Notes under the pieces: generated by a model | Database searches by the model: none | Told to the model about the DNA's origin: nothing | What the model saw: only the letters and a program-made list of their open reading frames with translations | Shown here: piece by piece, positions 45,510-55,714 of the stretch | Layout: every line of letters starts with the position of its first letter | How positions within the stretch are numbered: position 1 is the stretch's first letter | Source of the DNA: Microglena sp. YARC | Taxonomy: Eukaryota > Chlorophyta > Chlorophyceae > Chlamydomonadales > Chlamydomonadaceae | DNA: 64,000 nt | NCBI GenBank assembly: GCA_022414725.1 | Contig: CM039462.1 | Span: 183,997,386 to 184,061,385, forward strand | Reading direction: 5' to 3' | Program-made: the position numbers and the translations under genes

Positions 45510-47275
45510 ATGTCATCCCTCGATGTTCTTCTGGCGGCGGCACATGTAAAGAACTTCCCTGCCCCCATAAAGGCAACCCACGGTGCTATGGACTCGCAGC
45601 ATGGAAGGAATGTGGAATCCCTATACAATATCGTGGACATTCTAGACGCACAGAGAGCCAGCGGATACGATTCATGGCTGAAGGTCGGGATGGCGCTGAA
45701 GAATACAGTCGACGCAGGAACCGACACTCAGCGCCTCGATATATGGAAGTCTTTTGCAAAAAAAATGCCCCGATAAGTTCTGTGAAACCAAGCACGAACA
45801 GGTGTGGGCAAATCTGAAGCCGACAAATATCACTCTAGGGACACTCCGCTTCCTTGCCAAGCAGGATGACCCGATGGGGTACGCCGAATGGATCCTAAAA
45901 TGGGACAACGCCAACAAACAGGGCGAGGAAATCGACAAGGATCGCATCATCAAAGACCTCAAGGTAAAGCTAGAATTGGCAATTGACAACATGGTATCAT
46001 TGAATGTCGTAAACGATAGCATCGAGTTCAAGATTGACAGCGGAGCGAAAGGAGCCATCCACAAGAACAAATACATGGTGGAGGTAGATGAAATATATTA
46101 TGGATCGATGATCGACAAGTTCCCAATCCATGAAGACCCAGGGTTCATCAAGAACGTGCCTATCGACCAAGGACCATTCGAATGCGAGCTGCGGACCATG
46201 GATGGCAAAAACAATTAACAGTGCCATCTTGAAGAGCACCGACGGCTTGCAAATCGCATTAATGAATATGGGAAGTGACAACCAATACGTAAATGTGAGA
46301 TCCAACACGAGCAACGCAACTATCCGAGACAAGAAGGTCATCAACACAATCCATAACATGATCTTCAAGGCGCAAGAGTCCCACGCGAAGAACATGTACG
46401 GGATCACGCAGAACATCTTCCTGGTCAACACCATCAACATCAACATGAAGAGGGGAGATTATGATGATGACTCGTTTTCGTCATCAATCAAAGAGGATAC
46501 GTTGGCGGAGAAGTTTATGGAGGCCGCACCAGAATTCTTCACCAGAATCAAGTGTGTGCCAAAACTCAACAGGAAAGAATGCGTAGGTGACATGTACTAC
46601 TGCGACCCTGCTACCAATCGCTGGTCGAACTTACGCAACTTGATGATAATCAAAGTAATCAAACTCGAGTTCAAATCCAAATTCCCTGCTGAGAAGAATA
46701 ACAAGACGAATAAGAAGATTCGGGGGTTTGTCGACACGGTTAAGGGGCGTTCTTTGTTACTTCAAGCCATCGCACTTCTCGTCCTAGACGAAACGTTCAC
46801 CGATAACCTCGATGTCAACCCTGACCTCTTTGCTGTCAACAACGGTGTATTTGACAGCTTGTCGAGGGACAACGTAGTTTTCAGAAACGTAGAGATTACC
46901 GACAATATTAGCAGGTGTGCGAAGTGGGATTACCAGGGAGAGGAGGACACACACAACCTCCAAAGATGCATCTTCGACAAACTAACGGTATCGATGACCG
47001 AGTGGAAGTCTGGTATTGCGGACAGCGCCAACCCCCTTGCCGAGTGGCTCGAGGAGGTGGTGGAGGTGACGGGGGAGTATTCGGACGTGGTGTGGGCCGG
47101 GGACCTCAAGGCCCGGTGGATAGAGTCCCCCTATGGACCCGCGGCAGCAGTCTTCAGCAACAGACTGGTCAAGGCATTCTTTTCTGGAAAACAGGGAATC
47201 GAGTGGAAAGATAGTGCAAGAATCGATACAATATGCAAAAAGGGAGTGATAAGGGGGTGTAAAATTGTTGGTTAG
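45510..47275 (+). pseudogene. D5-like primase-helicase remnant, frameshifted and truncated
   Basis: Starts MSSLDVLLAAAHVKNFPAPI. Part 1 has a PriCT-2-like region (YDSWLKVGMALKNTVDAGT, LDIWKSFAKK) that continues in another frame after an A8 run at about 45760 (KFCETKHEQVWANLKP, LGTLRFLAKQDDP). A second shift near 46200 (GGCAAAAACAATTAAC) leads to a D5_N-like region (MYYCDPATNRWSNLRN, PDLFAVNNGVFDSLSRDNVV). Near 47000-47275 the sequence reads EWLEEVVEVTGEYSDVVWAG, but the ATPase core with Walker A is missing. It belongs to a different D5 subfamily from 61651-63930. Confidence 0.7.
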
Positions 47276-47403
47276 ACACGATTGAGGGGGCATGCTTTAT
47301 CATCCTCGTAGAACATCGTCCATCTGACGCGATCGAACACACGCCGTATTTCGAACCCTCGTACACTCGTAGACGAGTATAAACAAGTTCTTTATTCGAT
47401 GCA

Positions 47404-47700
47404 TTCACGGTACTGATGCTGAGGGACGAGACGGTCGAGCAACGCCTTGACATCGTGGACACGGATGGTCTCATTGGCGGGGACCGTCCTCAAGGTCCTG
47501 TGGAAGGATTATGTCCCATTACAGTCGGACACATCTCGTCCACAATATCAGACTTCCACTCTGTCATAATAGAGTGGAAGTCTGATATTGTGGACGAGAT
47601 GTGACGTCTTGTCAGCTTCAGTCTTCAACACCAAGCTGGTCAATGGTATTTGTTCTTTGTTCTTTGCGGGCAAACAATAGAATGCAAGAATCGATAAAGG
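47404..47700 (+). pseudogene. Second relic of the D5 3' region with inverted duplication
   Basis: Pieces resemble 46990-47200 of the preceding relic: GGGGACCGTCCTCAAGGTCC, GAGTGGAAGTCTGATATTG and GTCTTCAACACCAAGCTGGT. The central piece is present twice in opposite orientation as a perfect inverted repeat (47530-47602). Not translatable. Confidence 0.55.
47530..47603. repeat. Perfect 33-bp inverted repeat (hairpin)
   Basis: Arms 47530-47562 (CACATCTCGTCCACAATATC...) and 47571-47603 with an 8-bp spacer GTCATAAT. The arms derive from D5 sequence encoding EWKSGIAD (47000-47030). Confidence 0.9.
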
Positions 47701-47984
47701 GGTGTCAACTTGTTTCACTGTACACGTACACACGCAAACGGAGGAACACAACACTCACTGTCGACGACGATCGAAAAACATCTGAGTACACGCGCAAAGA
47801 GAGGAGGAACACCAATGTCAGCCAATTAATCTGACTGAATACACAAGACACGCACGCACGCACTCTATCACGACACATCATGCCGCATCCTCACATGCCG
47901 AGGCGGAGGCTTTCGCATACTCCTCGTACACACGACACCACGGTGGCTTGCGCAGCCTCATCAATGCTCATATTTATACAAGAT

Positions 47985-48065
47985 TCATAAAATGAAACCG
48001 CTTCGTGATGGTTTCTGAATTGGGTGTGTTAAAAACTTATTTGTTTACGAACATCAGTCGCTTCA
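47985..48065 (+). pseudogene. Scrap of Fanzor-family element and transposase
   Basis: AAAATGAAACCGCTTCGTG (left-end type) is fused to GAATTGGGTGTGTTAAAAAC and TTTACGAACATCAGTCG, the transposase 5' region. The fusion of left-end and transposase-start sequence shows a deletion of nearly the whole element. Confidence 0.6.
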
Positions 48066-48067
48066 GA

Positions 48068-48145
48068 ATTTGGGATTCCCCCAAACATCACCTTTGACAT
48101 TGTTCAAACAAACCCCGATAATCCATGGGATTGGGGGCAATTGAG
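48068..48145 (+). pseudogene. NPDKPWDW-repeat fragment
   Basis: The plus strand reads PPNITFDIVQTNPDNPWDWG and QLSS: one repeat unit, convergent with the minus-strand gene that follows and overlapping its 3' end. Confidence 0.6.
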
Positions 48146-49183
48146 TTCATTATACTCTTTCAAGAGTCTACTCCGACACACTAGATACATAGGGTTGGTA
48201 TTTACATGTCTCCAACTTTTTTGGATCTTTATAGCTGCTTCACGTCTTTTAACTATCCCATAAATGTCTTTGTCGCTAATTAACATGTTGGGATTTGTGC
48301 TCAATCCACGCCAATCCCATGCTTCATCTGGGTTTTCTAGTACAATGTCAAGCGTGATGTTGGGGTTTCTACTCAACCCGCGCCAATCCCACGATTTCCC
48401 TGGGTTGGCTTGTACTATTTCCCACGTAACGATCGGGTTTGTACTGATATAATACCAGCTCCACGGTTTATCTGGGTTACTGAGTACAATGTCATTAATG
48501 ATGTTTTTGTTCATGCTTAATACAATCCAATCCCATGGTTTATCTGGGTTGTTCTGTACAATATCCCATGTAATGTTAGGGTTTCTGCTCAACATATCCC
48601 AGTCCCATGGTTTATCTGGGTTGTTGAGTACAATGTCCATTGTGACATTAGGGTTCATACTTAATCCTATCCATTTCCATGGTTTGTGTGGGTTGGTTTG
48701 TACAATATCCCATGTAATGTTAGGATTTGTGCTCAACATATTCCAATCCCATGGTTTATATGGGTTGGATTGTATGTCGCCCCAAGTAATACTCGGGTTG
48801 CTACTCAACCAATACCAACTCCATTTTTTGTATGGGTAACTCAACACCATACCCAACGTAGTGCATGGATTTCTACTTAACCAATACCAATCCCACATTT
48901 TGTCAGGATTGTTGAGTACAATGTCCTGAGTGATGTTGAGATTCATGCTCAACCCACCCCAATCCCATTGTTTGTTAGGGTTACTCGAGACAATCTCCCA
49001 CGTAATGATCTGTTTTCTGCTCAACCATTCCCAATCCCATGCCTTGTCAGGATTTGCGAGTATCACACCCCATGTTAAACATGGATTAGAACTCAACCCC
49101 CCAAAAATCCATTTGCATTCTTCGCATTTGAGACGCCTCAATATATGATCGGTTAACTCATCAGTAGAAATAACAGACTTCAT
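48104..49183 (-). CDS. NPDKPWDW-repeat protein
   Basis: 359 aa. MKSVISTDELTDHILRRLKC, then about 11 repeats of the type LSxNPNITWDIVQTNPDKPW, ending with the family cap EAAIKIQKSWRHVNTNPMYL and RSRLLKEYNEL. The last 12 codons (NCPQSHGLSGFV) are read from an opposing repeat fragment, so the ancestral stop was probably just after KEYNEL. Intact otherwise. Family function unknown; the C-terminal helix resembles an IQ (calmodulin-binding) motif. Confidence 0.75.
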   Translation of the reverse strand: MKSVISTDELTDHILRRLKCEECKWIFGGLSSNPCLTWGVILANPDKAWDWEWLSRKQIITWEIVSSNPNKQWDWGGLSMNLNITQDIVLNNPDKMWDWYWLSRNPCTTLGMVLSYPYKKWSWYWLSSNPSITWGDIQSNPYKPWDWNMLSTNPNITWDIVQTNPHKPWKWIGLSMNPNVTMDIVLNNPDKPWDWDMLSRNPNITWDIVQNNPDKPWDWIVLSMNKNIINDIVLSNPDKPWSWYYISTNPIVTWEIVQANPGKSWDWRGLSRNPNITLDIVLENPDEAWDWRGLSTNPNMLISDKDIYGIVKRREAAIKIQKSWRHVNTNPMYLVCRSRLLKEYNELNCPQSHGLSGFV

Positions 49184-49204
49184 GCCGTGTTGTGTAATGG
49201 TGAT

Positions 49205-49840
49205 TTATGATTGAATGGAAGTTATGTTTATACATATATCAGATGGAAATTTACAATTGTGCTCCAATAACTGATAATCTATTATTCCCTGAGATGAAAT
49301 AGCGAGTAATAAAGTGAACTTCACACGACGGAGGTTACTCATTGTCTTCGTAGTTAATCGAGAACCGATCTTGCTGTATCCATATTTGCTGTGTTCTCCA
49401 GCGTAAAATCCTGCTTCGTCGATACAAACAACGTTAGAGCTTTCTCTGTACTTGTCACAAAACATTTCTACATTTTCTTTTGAATGTCCGTAGAGAACTG
49501 TGGGAAACGCCTTCTTCCTAGAAAATCCACATTTTTTTATGTGTCTCGATGCAGTACTGATCGATAATCTCACATTACAACTCTTGCAAATTATACCGAC
49601 CAAATCCTTGCATGTTATGAAGGGGTTCTCTGCAATATTATTGGATATCGTGGAACGTAAAAGCATGGACAATTCTTTCCTTTTTCGTTTTAAACGCTTA
49701 CTTTTACCCACCTGATCAGCATTGACCCATCTATGTAGTGAGCTCTTGGACACGTTGTATATATTACAAACCTTCCTGAGACTCCTCAAAAAATATTTGT
49801 AGTGAACCACGGACCTGTACCTGGTTTCAGGGGATATCAT
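49205..49840 (-). pseudogene. Tc1/mariner-like transposase, family B, C-terminally truncated
   Basis: MISPETRYRSVVHYKYFLRS with an HTH (KVCNIYNVSKSSLHRWVN), a second HTH region (RLSISTASRHIKKCGFSRKK) and the first catalytic block VVCIDEAGFYAGEHSKYGYS. The second Asp and the Glu are missing: after LLEHNCK the frame runs into ATATATCAGATGGAAA-like sequence from the family A element. So family A has disrupted family B here. Inactive. Confidence 0.8.
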
Positions 49841-50007
49841 TCAAATTATACTGAGTGTCCCAAAATTATTTGAGAACAACTGTATCATTATTTATTACAT
49901 ACAGTTGTTCTCAAATAATAATTTTGGGACACTCTGTGATATCCCCTGAAACCATGTACAGGTCCGTGGTTCACTACAAATATTTTTTGAGGAGTCTCAG
50001 GAAGGAA
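49841..50007. mobile_element. Head-to-head family B ends
   Basis: The end of the truncated transposase element (TGTCCCAAAATTATTTGAGA, to 49882, TA) faces a second copy of the same end starting at 49902 after TA, which includes about 60 bp of the transposase start (GATATCCCCTGAAACCATGT) before breaking off at about 50007. A 17-bp spacer separates the two. Long palindrome overall. Confidence 0.8.
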
Positions 50008-50025
50008 AATGAAACATCCAAAAAT

Positions 50026-50075
50026 AAATAAAACAAATAGACAATCGTTTTTTGTATTGTCTATTTGTTTTATTT
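50026..50075. repeat. Perfect 20-bp inverted repeat
   Basis: AAATAAAACAAATAGACAAT and its reverse complement with a 10-bp spacer (CGTTTTTTGT). Confidence 0.9.
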
Positions 50076-50080
50076 GTTTC

Positions 50081-50245
50081 AGCTTGGTTGGGTATCCAGG
50101 GCCACCACGTGGAGGTGCTGATTTTGGCCCCGTTTTGTTTCAAATACTTGAAACAGGAACACCTTCTCATCCAGATTACTTCTTGGTGTGGGACATCCCT
50201 TTGCGTGTTAACACAGGCTTGGCGACGAAAGTCGGGTTGTCATAA
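50081..50245 (+). pseudogene. Gene fragment of unknown origin
   Basis: A frame reading LVGYPGPPRGGADFGPVLFQ and DYFLVWDIPLRVNTGLATKV looks like real protein sequence but has no start of its own (upstream is the AT-rich hairpin) and stops soon. No family recognised. Confidence 0.35.
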
Positions 50246-50394
50246 ATGATGAATACCTTGGGTCGGGACGCAATGATTGCGAAGACGTCAGAGATTCCAA
50301 ACATTTCGTATGACAGATGCAGTATATTAAGGGGTGTGAGGAGGTTGTTGTTGTATTCTTAACGTTCCGAAAAACCTTTCAATTTTTTTTGTAT

Positions 50395-50892
50395 TTAAAG
50401 ATTCTCAGACCACGCGATCGAGGACTCGGGGATGATACCGGCACTCACCTGCCATAGCTGGTGCTTAGCCAACTGCTTCACCAACTTAATTCCGTTCTTG
50501 CGGGTCTCATAAGAAGTCTCAATCGTGTCTACGAAACGGTCAACAAGAACGTCACTTGTAAAAGCACACTGACGCAGGCAACTGAACTTTTCGAAAGAAA
50601 GAATATCCTCGATGTTCTTGCTACTACACAACTGAGCTAGGGCAATGGACAAATTACCCTTCGTAGTGCTCATAACCACTTGAAACCCCTCGCGACTGAT
50701 GTTCATATGCAAAAGGGGGATGATACCCTTCACACAATCACTCGAGTGAAGGAAGCCCTCCTTCTCGGAAAAATGAATGTCGTGTGATTGAGCGTTCAAC
50801 ATGAACACAGCCAGCTTAGCTGCAAAAGTCGCATCTCCAGAATTCTTCTTACGTTTTGAAGTAGAAGAGGAATTGCGGGGTGTTGAAGACAT
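50395..50892 (-). CDS. Hypothetical protein, 165 aa
   Basis: MSSTPRNSSSTSKRKKNSGD: basic Ser-rich N-terminus, then a helical domain (ATFAAKLAVFMLNAQSHDIH; RKNGIKLVKQLAKHQLWQVS). The basic tail could be a nuclear signal or a DNA contact. Intact, well-formed gene; no family recognised. Confidence 0.65.
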   Translation of the reverse strand: MSSTPRNSSSTSKRKKNSGDATFAAKLAVFMLNAQSHDIHFSEKEGFLHSSDCVKGIIPLLHMNISREGFQVVMSTTKGNLSIALAQLCSSKNIEDILSFEKFSCLRQCAFTSDVLVDRFVDTIETSYETRKNGIKLVKQLAKHQLWQVSAGIIPESSIAWSENL

Positions 50893-50939
50893 TTACATAC
50901 ACATGTATACATGTATAAAAAAATAGGAACGACTCGCTA

Positions 50940-50959
50940 CAGTCGGCGGAACAGTAAAG
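50940..50959. mobile_element. Fanzor-family right-type TIR, solitary
   Basis: CAGTCGGCGGAACAGTAAAG after TA (50938-50939); the rest of the element is missing. Confidence 0.55.
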
Positions 50960-51005
50960 TTGTATACAGGATGGACACAAAGACCGTATCGTAGTACGCA
51001 CCTTT

Positions 51006-51527
51006 TCATGCGCTCCGGCGTGATCCAGAGTTTGTGATCAACTCGTTCACTACCGCCGTGATGCCTTCGCATTCGAACACCAAGCTGTGATATGAATCGT
51101 CAGCATGACAAACCGTATGTCTTCCGAAACTACGCAGTGTGGCATACAATCCGATGCGGTCTCCGACATGCAACGGCGTGTCCCCAGTGGTGCATGACAG
51201 GCTGCATGTGCCCTCGCCAGCATCACTCGTGTCATAGATGGTGGTGTAACGAGGCACTAACACTGTGATGGTCCGTGGTGGCAGGAACACCGCCTCGTCC
51301 ACATCAAACCATTTCTTGATCATGTCCCTTCGTAGGGCGTCTACCGCATGCCATGTGTGTTCGTCACCTATTTTGAGTTCCAGGGTGGCACCGGTCTTGA
51401 ATGTGCCGTCGCCTGACAGACTGAATATCTCAACGATTTCTCCCATAGGAATGTTGACAAAGGCGCACGGGACATGACTGGGGAACTTCTCACATGCACC
51501 GGTGGCATCTGCCCCGATCACGATCAT
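51006..51527 (-). CDS. Hypothetical beta-rich protein, 173 aa
   Basis: Preferred start ATG 51527 (MIVIGADATGACEKFPSHVP), which lies right beside a family B transposon end; the frame extends upstream through that end to 51686 but this is not thought to be native. Mostly strands (FVNIPMGEIVEIFSLSGDGT, FLPPRTITVLVPRYTTIYDT, DRIGLYATLRSFGRHTVCHA). It may be a jelly-roll or other beta sandwich; no family recognised. Confidence 0.55.
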   Translation of the reverse strand: MIVIGADATGACEKFPSHVPCAFVNIPMGEIVEIFSLSGDGTFKTGATLELKIGDEHTWHAVDALRRDMIKKWFDVDEAVFLPPRTITVLVPRYTTIYDTSDAGEGTCSLSCTTGDTPLHVGDRIGLYATLRSFGRHTVCHADDSYHSLVFECEGITAVVNELITNSGSRRSA

Positions 51528-51528
51528 A

Positions 51529-51632
51529 TTGTTCTCAAATAAAGTGGGACACACCTTATACTCATCCAGACTGCAGATCGTTGCTTTTGGGCAACGTTGG
51601 GGGGTGCAGCAGGTTGAAGAGGTTCTCGAAGA
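51529..51632. mobile_element. Family B end fragment
   Basis: TTGTTCTCAAATAAAGTGGG inward to GGGCAACGTTGGGGGGTGCA; reverse counterpart of 13838-13932. Confidence 0.7.
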
Positions 51633-51734
51633 TGATATTCCGAGTAGCCTCTTTGGTAAACCGTAATTCATCAGGGAGGAGCTCATTCGGCGGACCTGGC
51701 ATCCGAGCCGGGTGATGCAGTGTCTGGACTTTGA

Positions 51735-52550
51735 GGAAAAAGGTAAAAAAAAACAGTTGTTCTCGAATAATTACTTATTCGCGACCCTTGCAATCCTTGA
51801 GCAATGACACGATCCTGGGATTGTGATGAGGAGGCGCTTTTGGCGCTGGATCTTTTTGTGCTCGATGTACTTGCGGTACATGCGCTGGATCTTGCGCGCC
51901 GAGCACCACGCTCGCAACCACTGGGACGCTATGTGCTGTACAAAGTCCCATTCCATATTGACTAATCCATAATCTGACACCCCCTCGATCATCTCGTCAT
52001 CCACCTCAATGAACAGACTGCTTACAATCTTGCGTGTGATGTGAGGTTGATCGGAACAAGAGTACAAGAAGGCGGCTTCCAAACCAAGAAGCATGCCTTG
52101 GAAGCGGGGATCGCACATGATATTGTCCGGCGAGACTGCAATCAGACTGACGATAAACAGCTTGGCGTGGTTTCCGTCTGTGTAGACGTTGGCAATAAAT
52201 TCTCAGTCGTATATTTCGTTGTCCCACGATTGAACGGCGAGCTTTGCAAGTACCTTCCAAACGCGCGCCATGGGCGGAAGGAGTTCTCTTGCGCGATCGC
52301 AAAATGGATCCGACGGAACGCATGAAGTGTCATTGGCAACATCGTTGTATAATTCAGTAAAGTTTGCCATTGTGGGTATTTGTGGGTGTTTGTGGGTGTT
52401 TGTGGTGGTTATCGGTTTCTTTTATGACAATTCAGTCAATTTTTTTTCACATGCGGCTTTCGCATGCCCCCCATCCGTCCATTCATTCTCGCCCACTACA
52501 CGGCGGCTTTCGAAGCCTCGTTGGCAATTTCATGCTGCATGGAATTTCTC
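51735..52550. repeat. Segmental duplication X, copy 1
   Basis: About 90% identical to 56497-57335, covering gene X and both flanks (TTTGAGGAAAAAGGTAAAAA to GGAATTTCTCCGAGCT). Confidence 0.85.
51771..52370 (-). pseudogene. Gene X, degraded copy
   Basis: Corresponds to 56544-57155. The start (ATG 52370, MANFTELYND) is kept, but deletions near 52185-52215 (loss of about a dozen bases in CAATAAATTCTCAGTCGTAT) and further indels near 52060 and 51815 split the frame; the second half (MCDPRFQGMLLGLEAAFLYS) is still open. Confidence 0.75.
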
Positions 52551-52625
52551 CGAGCTGTGCATGCGATGATGTCGTGATGCTCCATGAGATGGCACTGACT
52601 GATGTTAACAGTTCTCTGCAATCGG

Positions 52626-52675
52626 GGGTGAAGAAGACAAGGTTCTTGAAACCTCGACCACCCCTCACACCGGCT
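52626..52675 (-). pseudogene. Last codons of a D5-like gene
   Basis: GGGGTGAAGAAGACAAGGTT through CACCCCTCACACCGGC is nearly identical to 61667-61720, the 3' end of the D5 gene (VRGGRGFKNLVFFTPD). Only this tail is present. Confidence 0.75.
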
Positions 52676-52855
52676 CCTGCGCATTTTGTTTGATAAATAC
52701 ATGTGAACTGTAAGTGGCAGTTGAAGGAGATGTGAACTTCCAAACAAGTGTAGGATGATTTCTATGCATGATATATCCATTTTCAGATGGTTGCATAAAA
52801 CCAAAATCATTTACCAATATAGAACTTCCATTCATATAAGTTACTTTTATTCTCA
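52676..52855. other. Junction sequence before element F2
   Basis: A minus-strand frame (MRIKVTYMNGSSILVNDFGF) is open across it but starts inside F2; I see no firm gene. Confidence 0.35.
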
Positions 52856-53324
52856 TCGTCTCAAGCCACATTATGGGTATTCCCCTGTAGGAAAACCTGT
52901 TATCGTTAAAACTACTGGTGGGTGGGTACACCATAGTTTGTTGATGGCAGTTTTTTCAGATGGTAGGAAGGAGTTCGTTGGGAAGAAAGGATCTGTGAAG
53001 AAGACGGACTTCGCTGCATTTATTGACTCATTGAGTTTGTGCAATAATTCAGTAGTAATAATGGACAACGCCAGTATCCATAAGAACTTGGTCCTCAGAA
53101 GCCCCGTCAATATTTGTTACACTCCTCCTTACAGTCCAGAATTCAATGCTATTGAGCTGTGCTTCGCTAAGGTGAAGAAGGACTTTCGTCGATTGAACTA
53201 TATACCAAACGATACAAAGACGCACGTGTCTGATATGATTTCCTTAGCATTCAGCAACCTCACTGATAAAATCATTATGGGTTGTTTTGACCACGTATGG
53301 AACACGTATGTGATGTTTGTATAA
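52856..53324 (+). pseudogene. F2 transposase, catalytic half only
   Basis: Starts at RLKPHYGYSPVGKPVIVKTT just after the first catalytic Asp (VDECGF in F1), which is missing. VVIMDNASIHKN and YSPEFNAIELCF are intact and in one frame. Runs to 53324, overlapping the Fanzor leader. Confidence 0.85.
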
Positions 53325-53353
53325 AGAGTTCTGTGATGTATAAATTATGTAAG

Positions 53354-55714
53354 ATGGCAACGAAACCTCCGACAGTCGCGAAATTGAAGGAGCTACTAAA
53401 ATTGGCCGAAGTAGCATACTCATCAAAGGACAAGAAGGACGATATTGTCCGTTTATGCGAAGACAATGGTCTCATCGCCAGACCCCCTCCAGAGTACAAG
53501 ACGGTGGAAAAGATGTGCGTCGTGAAATGCGCCCTGAAGAAGGCAATGAGTCTTGACGATGAGGAATTCGGTAAGTTCAGGGGCATGTGGATCAGCTCGT
53601 CAATGTGGTGAGCCGCATGTTGCGGCGTTCCAGTCTGGTGCTGACTTTCCATGTCACGAGGCTCATGGAGGGCGACCTGCCGATTCCGAATATGTACGAT
53701 ATGAAGGATACCTACTGGAAGGATTGGCTAAGGATCGGAGTTGACGGTGTCTTTCCAGATGAGGAGAGTAGAATATCATACGAATACGTGAAAGACGTAA
53801 TCGGAAAGGTGCTTGGTAGCGATGACCCTGACTACATCAACTCCTACCCTATCTATTTCGACCAGGTTTTGAACTATGCCGGTCACACATTGAGCACTGT
53901 CGTGTCGAACAACGCATGGGTTCCTCTGGTACCTCGTCTTACCCGCCTCACTAAGGCTACTTTGAATGCACTGGGAGCTCCGAAGACCATCCGTGTGTAC
54001 GACGTGATGAGGGTTATCCAACAAGAAATACAGGAGATGGAATCTTGGCCAGAGTCTGTTCAGGAGTATGTCCGTGAAGTTCGAGTCAGGCTGAAAGTTC
54101 CAGATGGAAGTCGACTTTATGATGACTATGGCAAAGACATGGACTTTCCGAACATGGTCCGGTTCAATTATTGGATGCAGACACGGTTGGAGGATATGTA
54201 TGCACGTCGTATCCGATTGATGCCCATCTTTAATGTCCAACGGGTGCATGTTCGCCTTGACCTGAAGACCCTCGTGAACCTGTTCAGGCACATGTTCCCC
54301 AATGACCAGAACATCGTTGAGCTTTCCAAGTGGGAACATGTAAAGAATCCCGACAGCTTCATGTTGCCCCAGAGGCCTGCGCAGAAGAAGAAAAATTCAT
54401 GTGGTCCTGGTGAATGGGAGGCATACAAGTCGGTCCTGAAGCAGTACGATGATGATATTAAGGATATCAAGGCTACTGAAGAGTACAGACATGCAAAGGG
54501 TTTGTATGACACGCTTGTGAACGCCCGAAAAACAGTCGCAGGTTCCTTCTTCAGAAAACCACCTGTCAAGAATGGGTGGGTTTTCGACTGCAGCATCTGT
54601 ACTGACGGAGTCTCTTTGAGCATGCAGTACAGCAAGACAGTACAGGTCCTTGTCTCAGATCTGAAGAAGACCTGTAAGAAGCCTCGTAAAGAAGAAGGTA
54701 TCAAGATCGCAGAAAAATACGACGGCTCACTTAAAACGATATTGCCCGATATGGGTATCGTCGTCCTGGGTGTGGACCCAGGACGGAGCAACATCGCTAA
54801 CGGTAACGTATTTGGCAGACGATAAAAATAAGACATGGACGCTGACACGTGGTGCATTTTACCACAAGTCGGGTATCAAGAAGCAGACAAGGCAGAAGGA
54901 ACTGCGTTTTGCTGACATGATTCCTATGTGGGAGTCTCTGCGTGAAAATGGAGCAGCTTTGAGTACATCGAGGACGGATAAGATCTCCGCGTACTTGTCA
55001 AATTACGCTAAGTTTTCTGACGAGTGGTGGAGATTGGCTTTGCGACGCCGAGAATCCCGTGACAACTTGCAGCGTTACATCGGAAAACGAAAGGTCAAAG
55101 ACTCTTTCTGGGCGGGTATCAAGCGGTGCATGATGAAAGAACTTCCTGATATGAAGGTTTGCGTGGCTTACGGATCTGCCATCACGAAACTGAAGCCTAC
55201 TGGACCGGAAGAAGTTGCAGTTCCCACTGGGGCCATGTTCGCATCGTGTAAAAGAATTTTCAAAGAGGACGTTTCTGTGACAGATGAGTTCAAAACGACT
55301 CTTATGTCGTGGGAGACGGGTAAAGAAAAAGAACGTGTTTACAAGATCCCAAGTGTTTGTTCAGCAGACGTGAAGCTTAGGTTGGGTGGTGAACGTTTTG
55401 GTCACACGAAATCGAAAACGATGCCAAAGGTCGCTGATTGCGACCACTTAGGGGTAAGGTTGTACAATAAACGTAAAGGCGCACAAGAGAAGCACAGGAG
55501 GGGTGGCTTCGCCACTTCCCTTGTCGATTCTCAAAAATCGATCGAGCGGTACCCAGAGGTACGAGGACTGCGATTCTCTCCAGAAACATGCATTTACTCG
55601 GACCGGGATCGCTCTTCTGCTCTCACAATCGCAAGGCTGCACTGCATGGAATTGATGGGTCTAGGACGACCTCTTCCATTTGCCCACAGCAGCTCTGTTG
55701 TTGTTGATGAATAA
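53354..55714 (+). pseudogene. Fanzor (TnpB-like) of F2, two frameshifts
   Basis: ATG 53354 (MATKPPTVAKLKELLKLAEV). One G is missing at about 53583 (GGTTCAGGGGCATG against five G in F1), and there is an insertion at about 54800 (GCTAACGGTAACGTA against GCTACAGTCACGTA in F1) right after the RuvC-I motif VLGVDPGRSNI. Motif II (DEFKTT) and RuvC-III (SDRDRSSALTIARL) are in one open frame to the stop at 55714, unlike F1. F1 and F2 are broken at different positions, so neither inherits the other's lesions and the ancestor was intact. Confidence 0.85.

Noticed and set aside
52665..52934. 89-codon minus-strand gene
   Set aside because: Starts inside the F2 transposase and reads through the junction; no homology seen.
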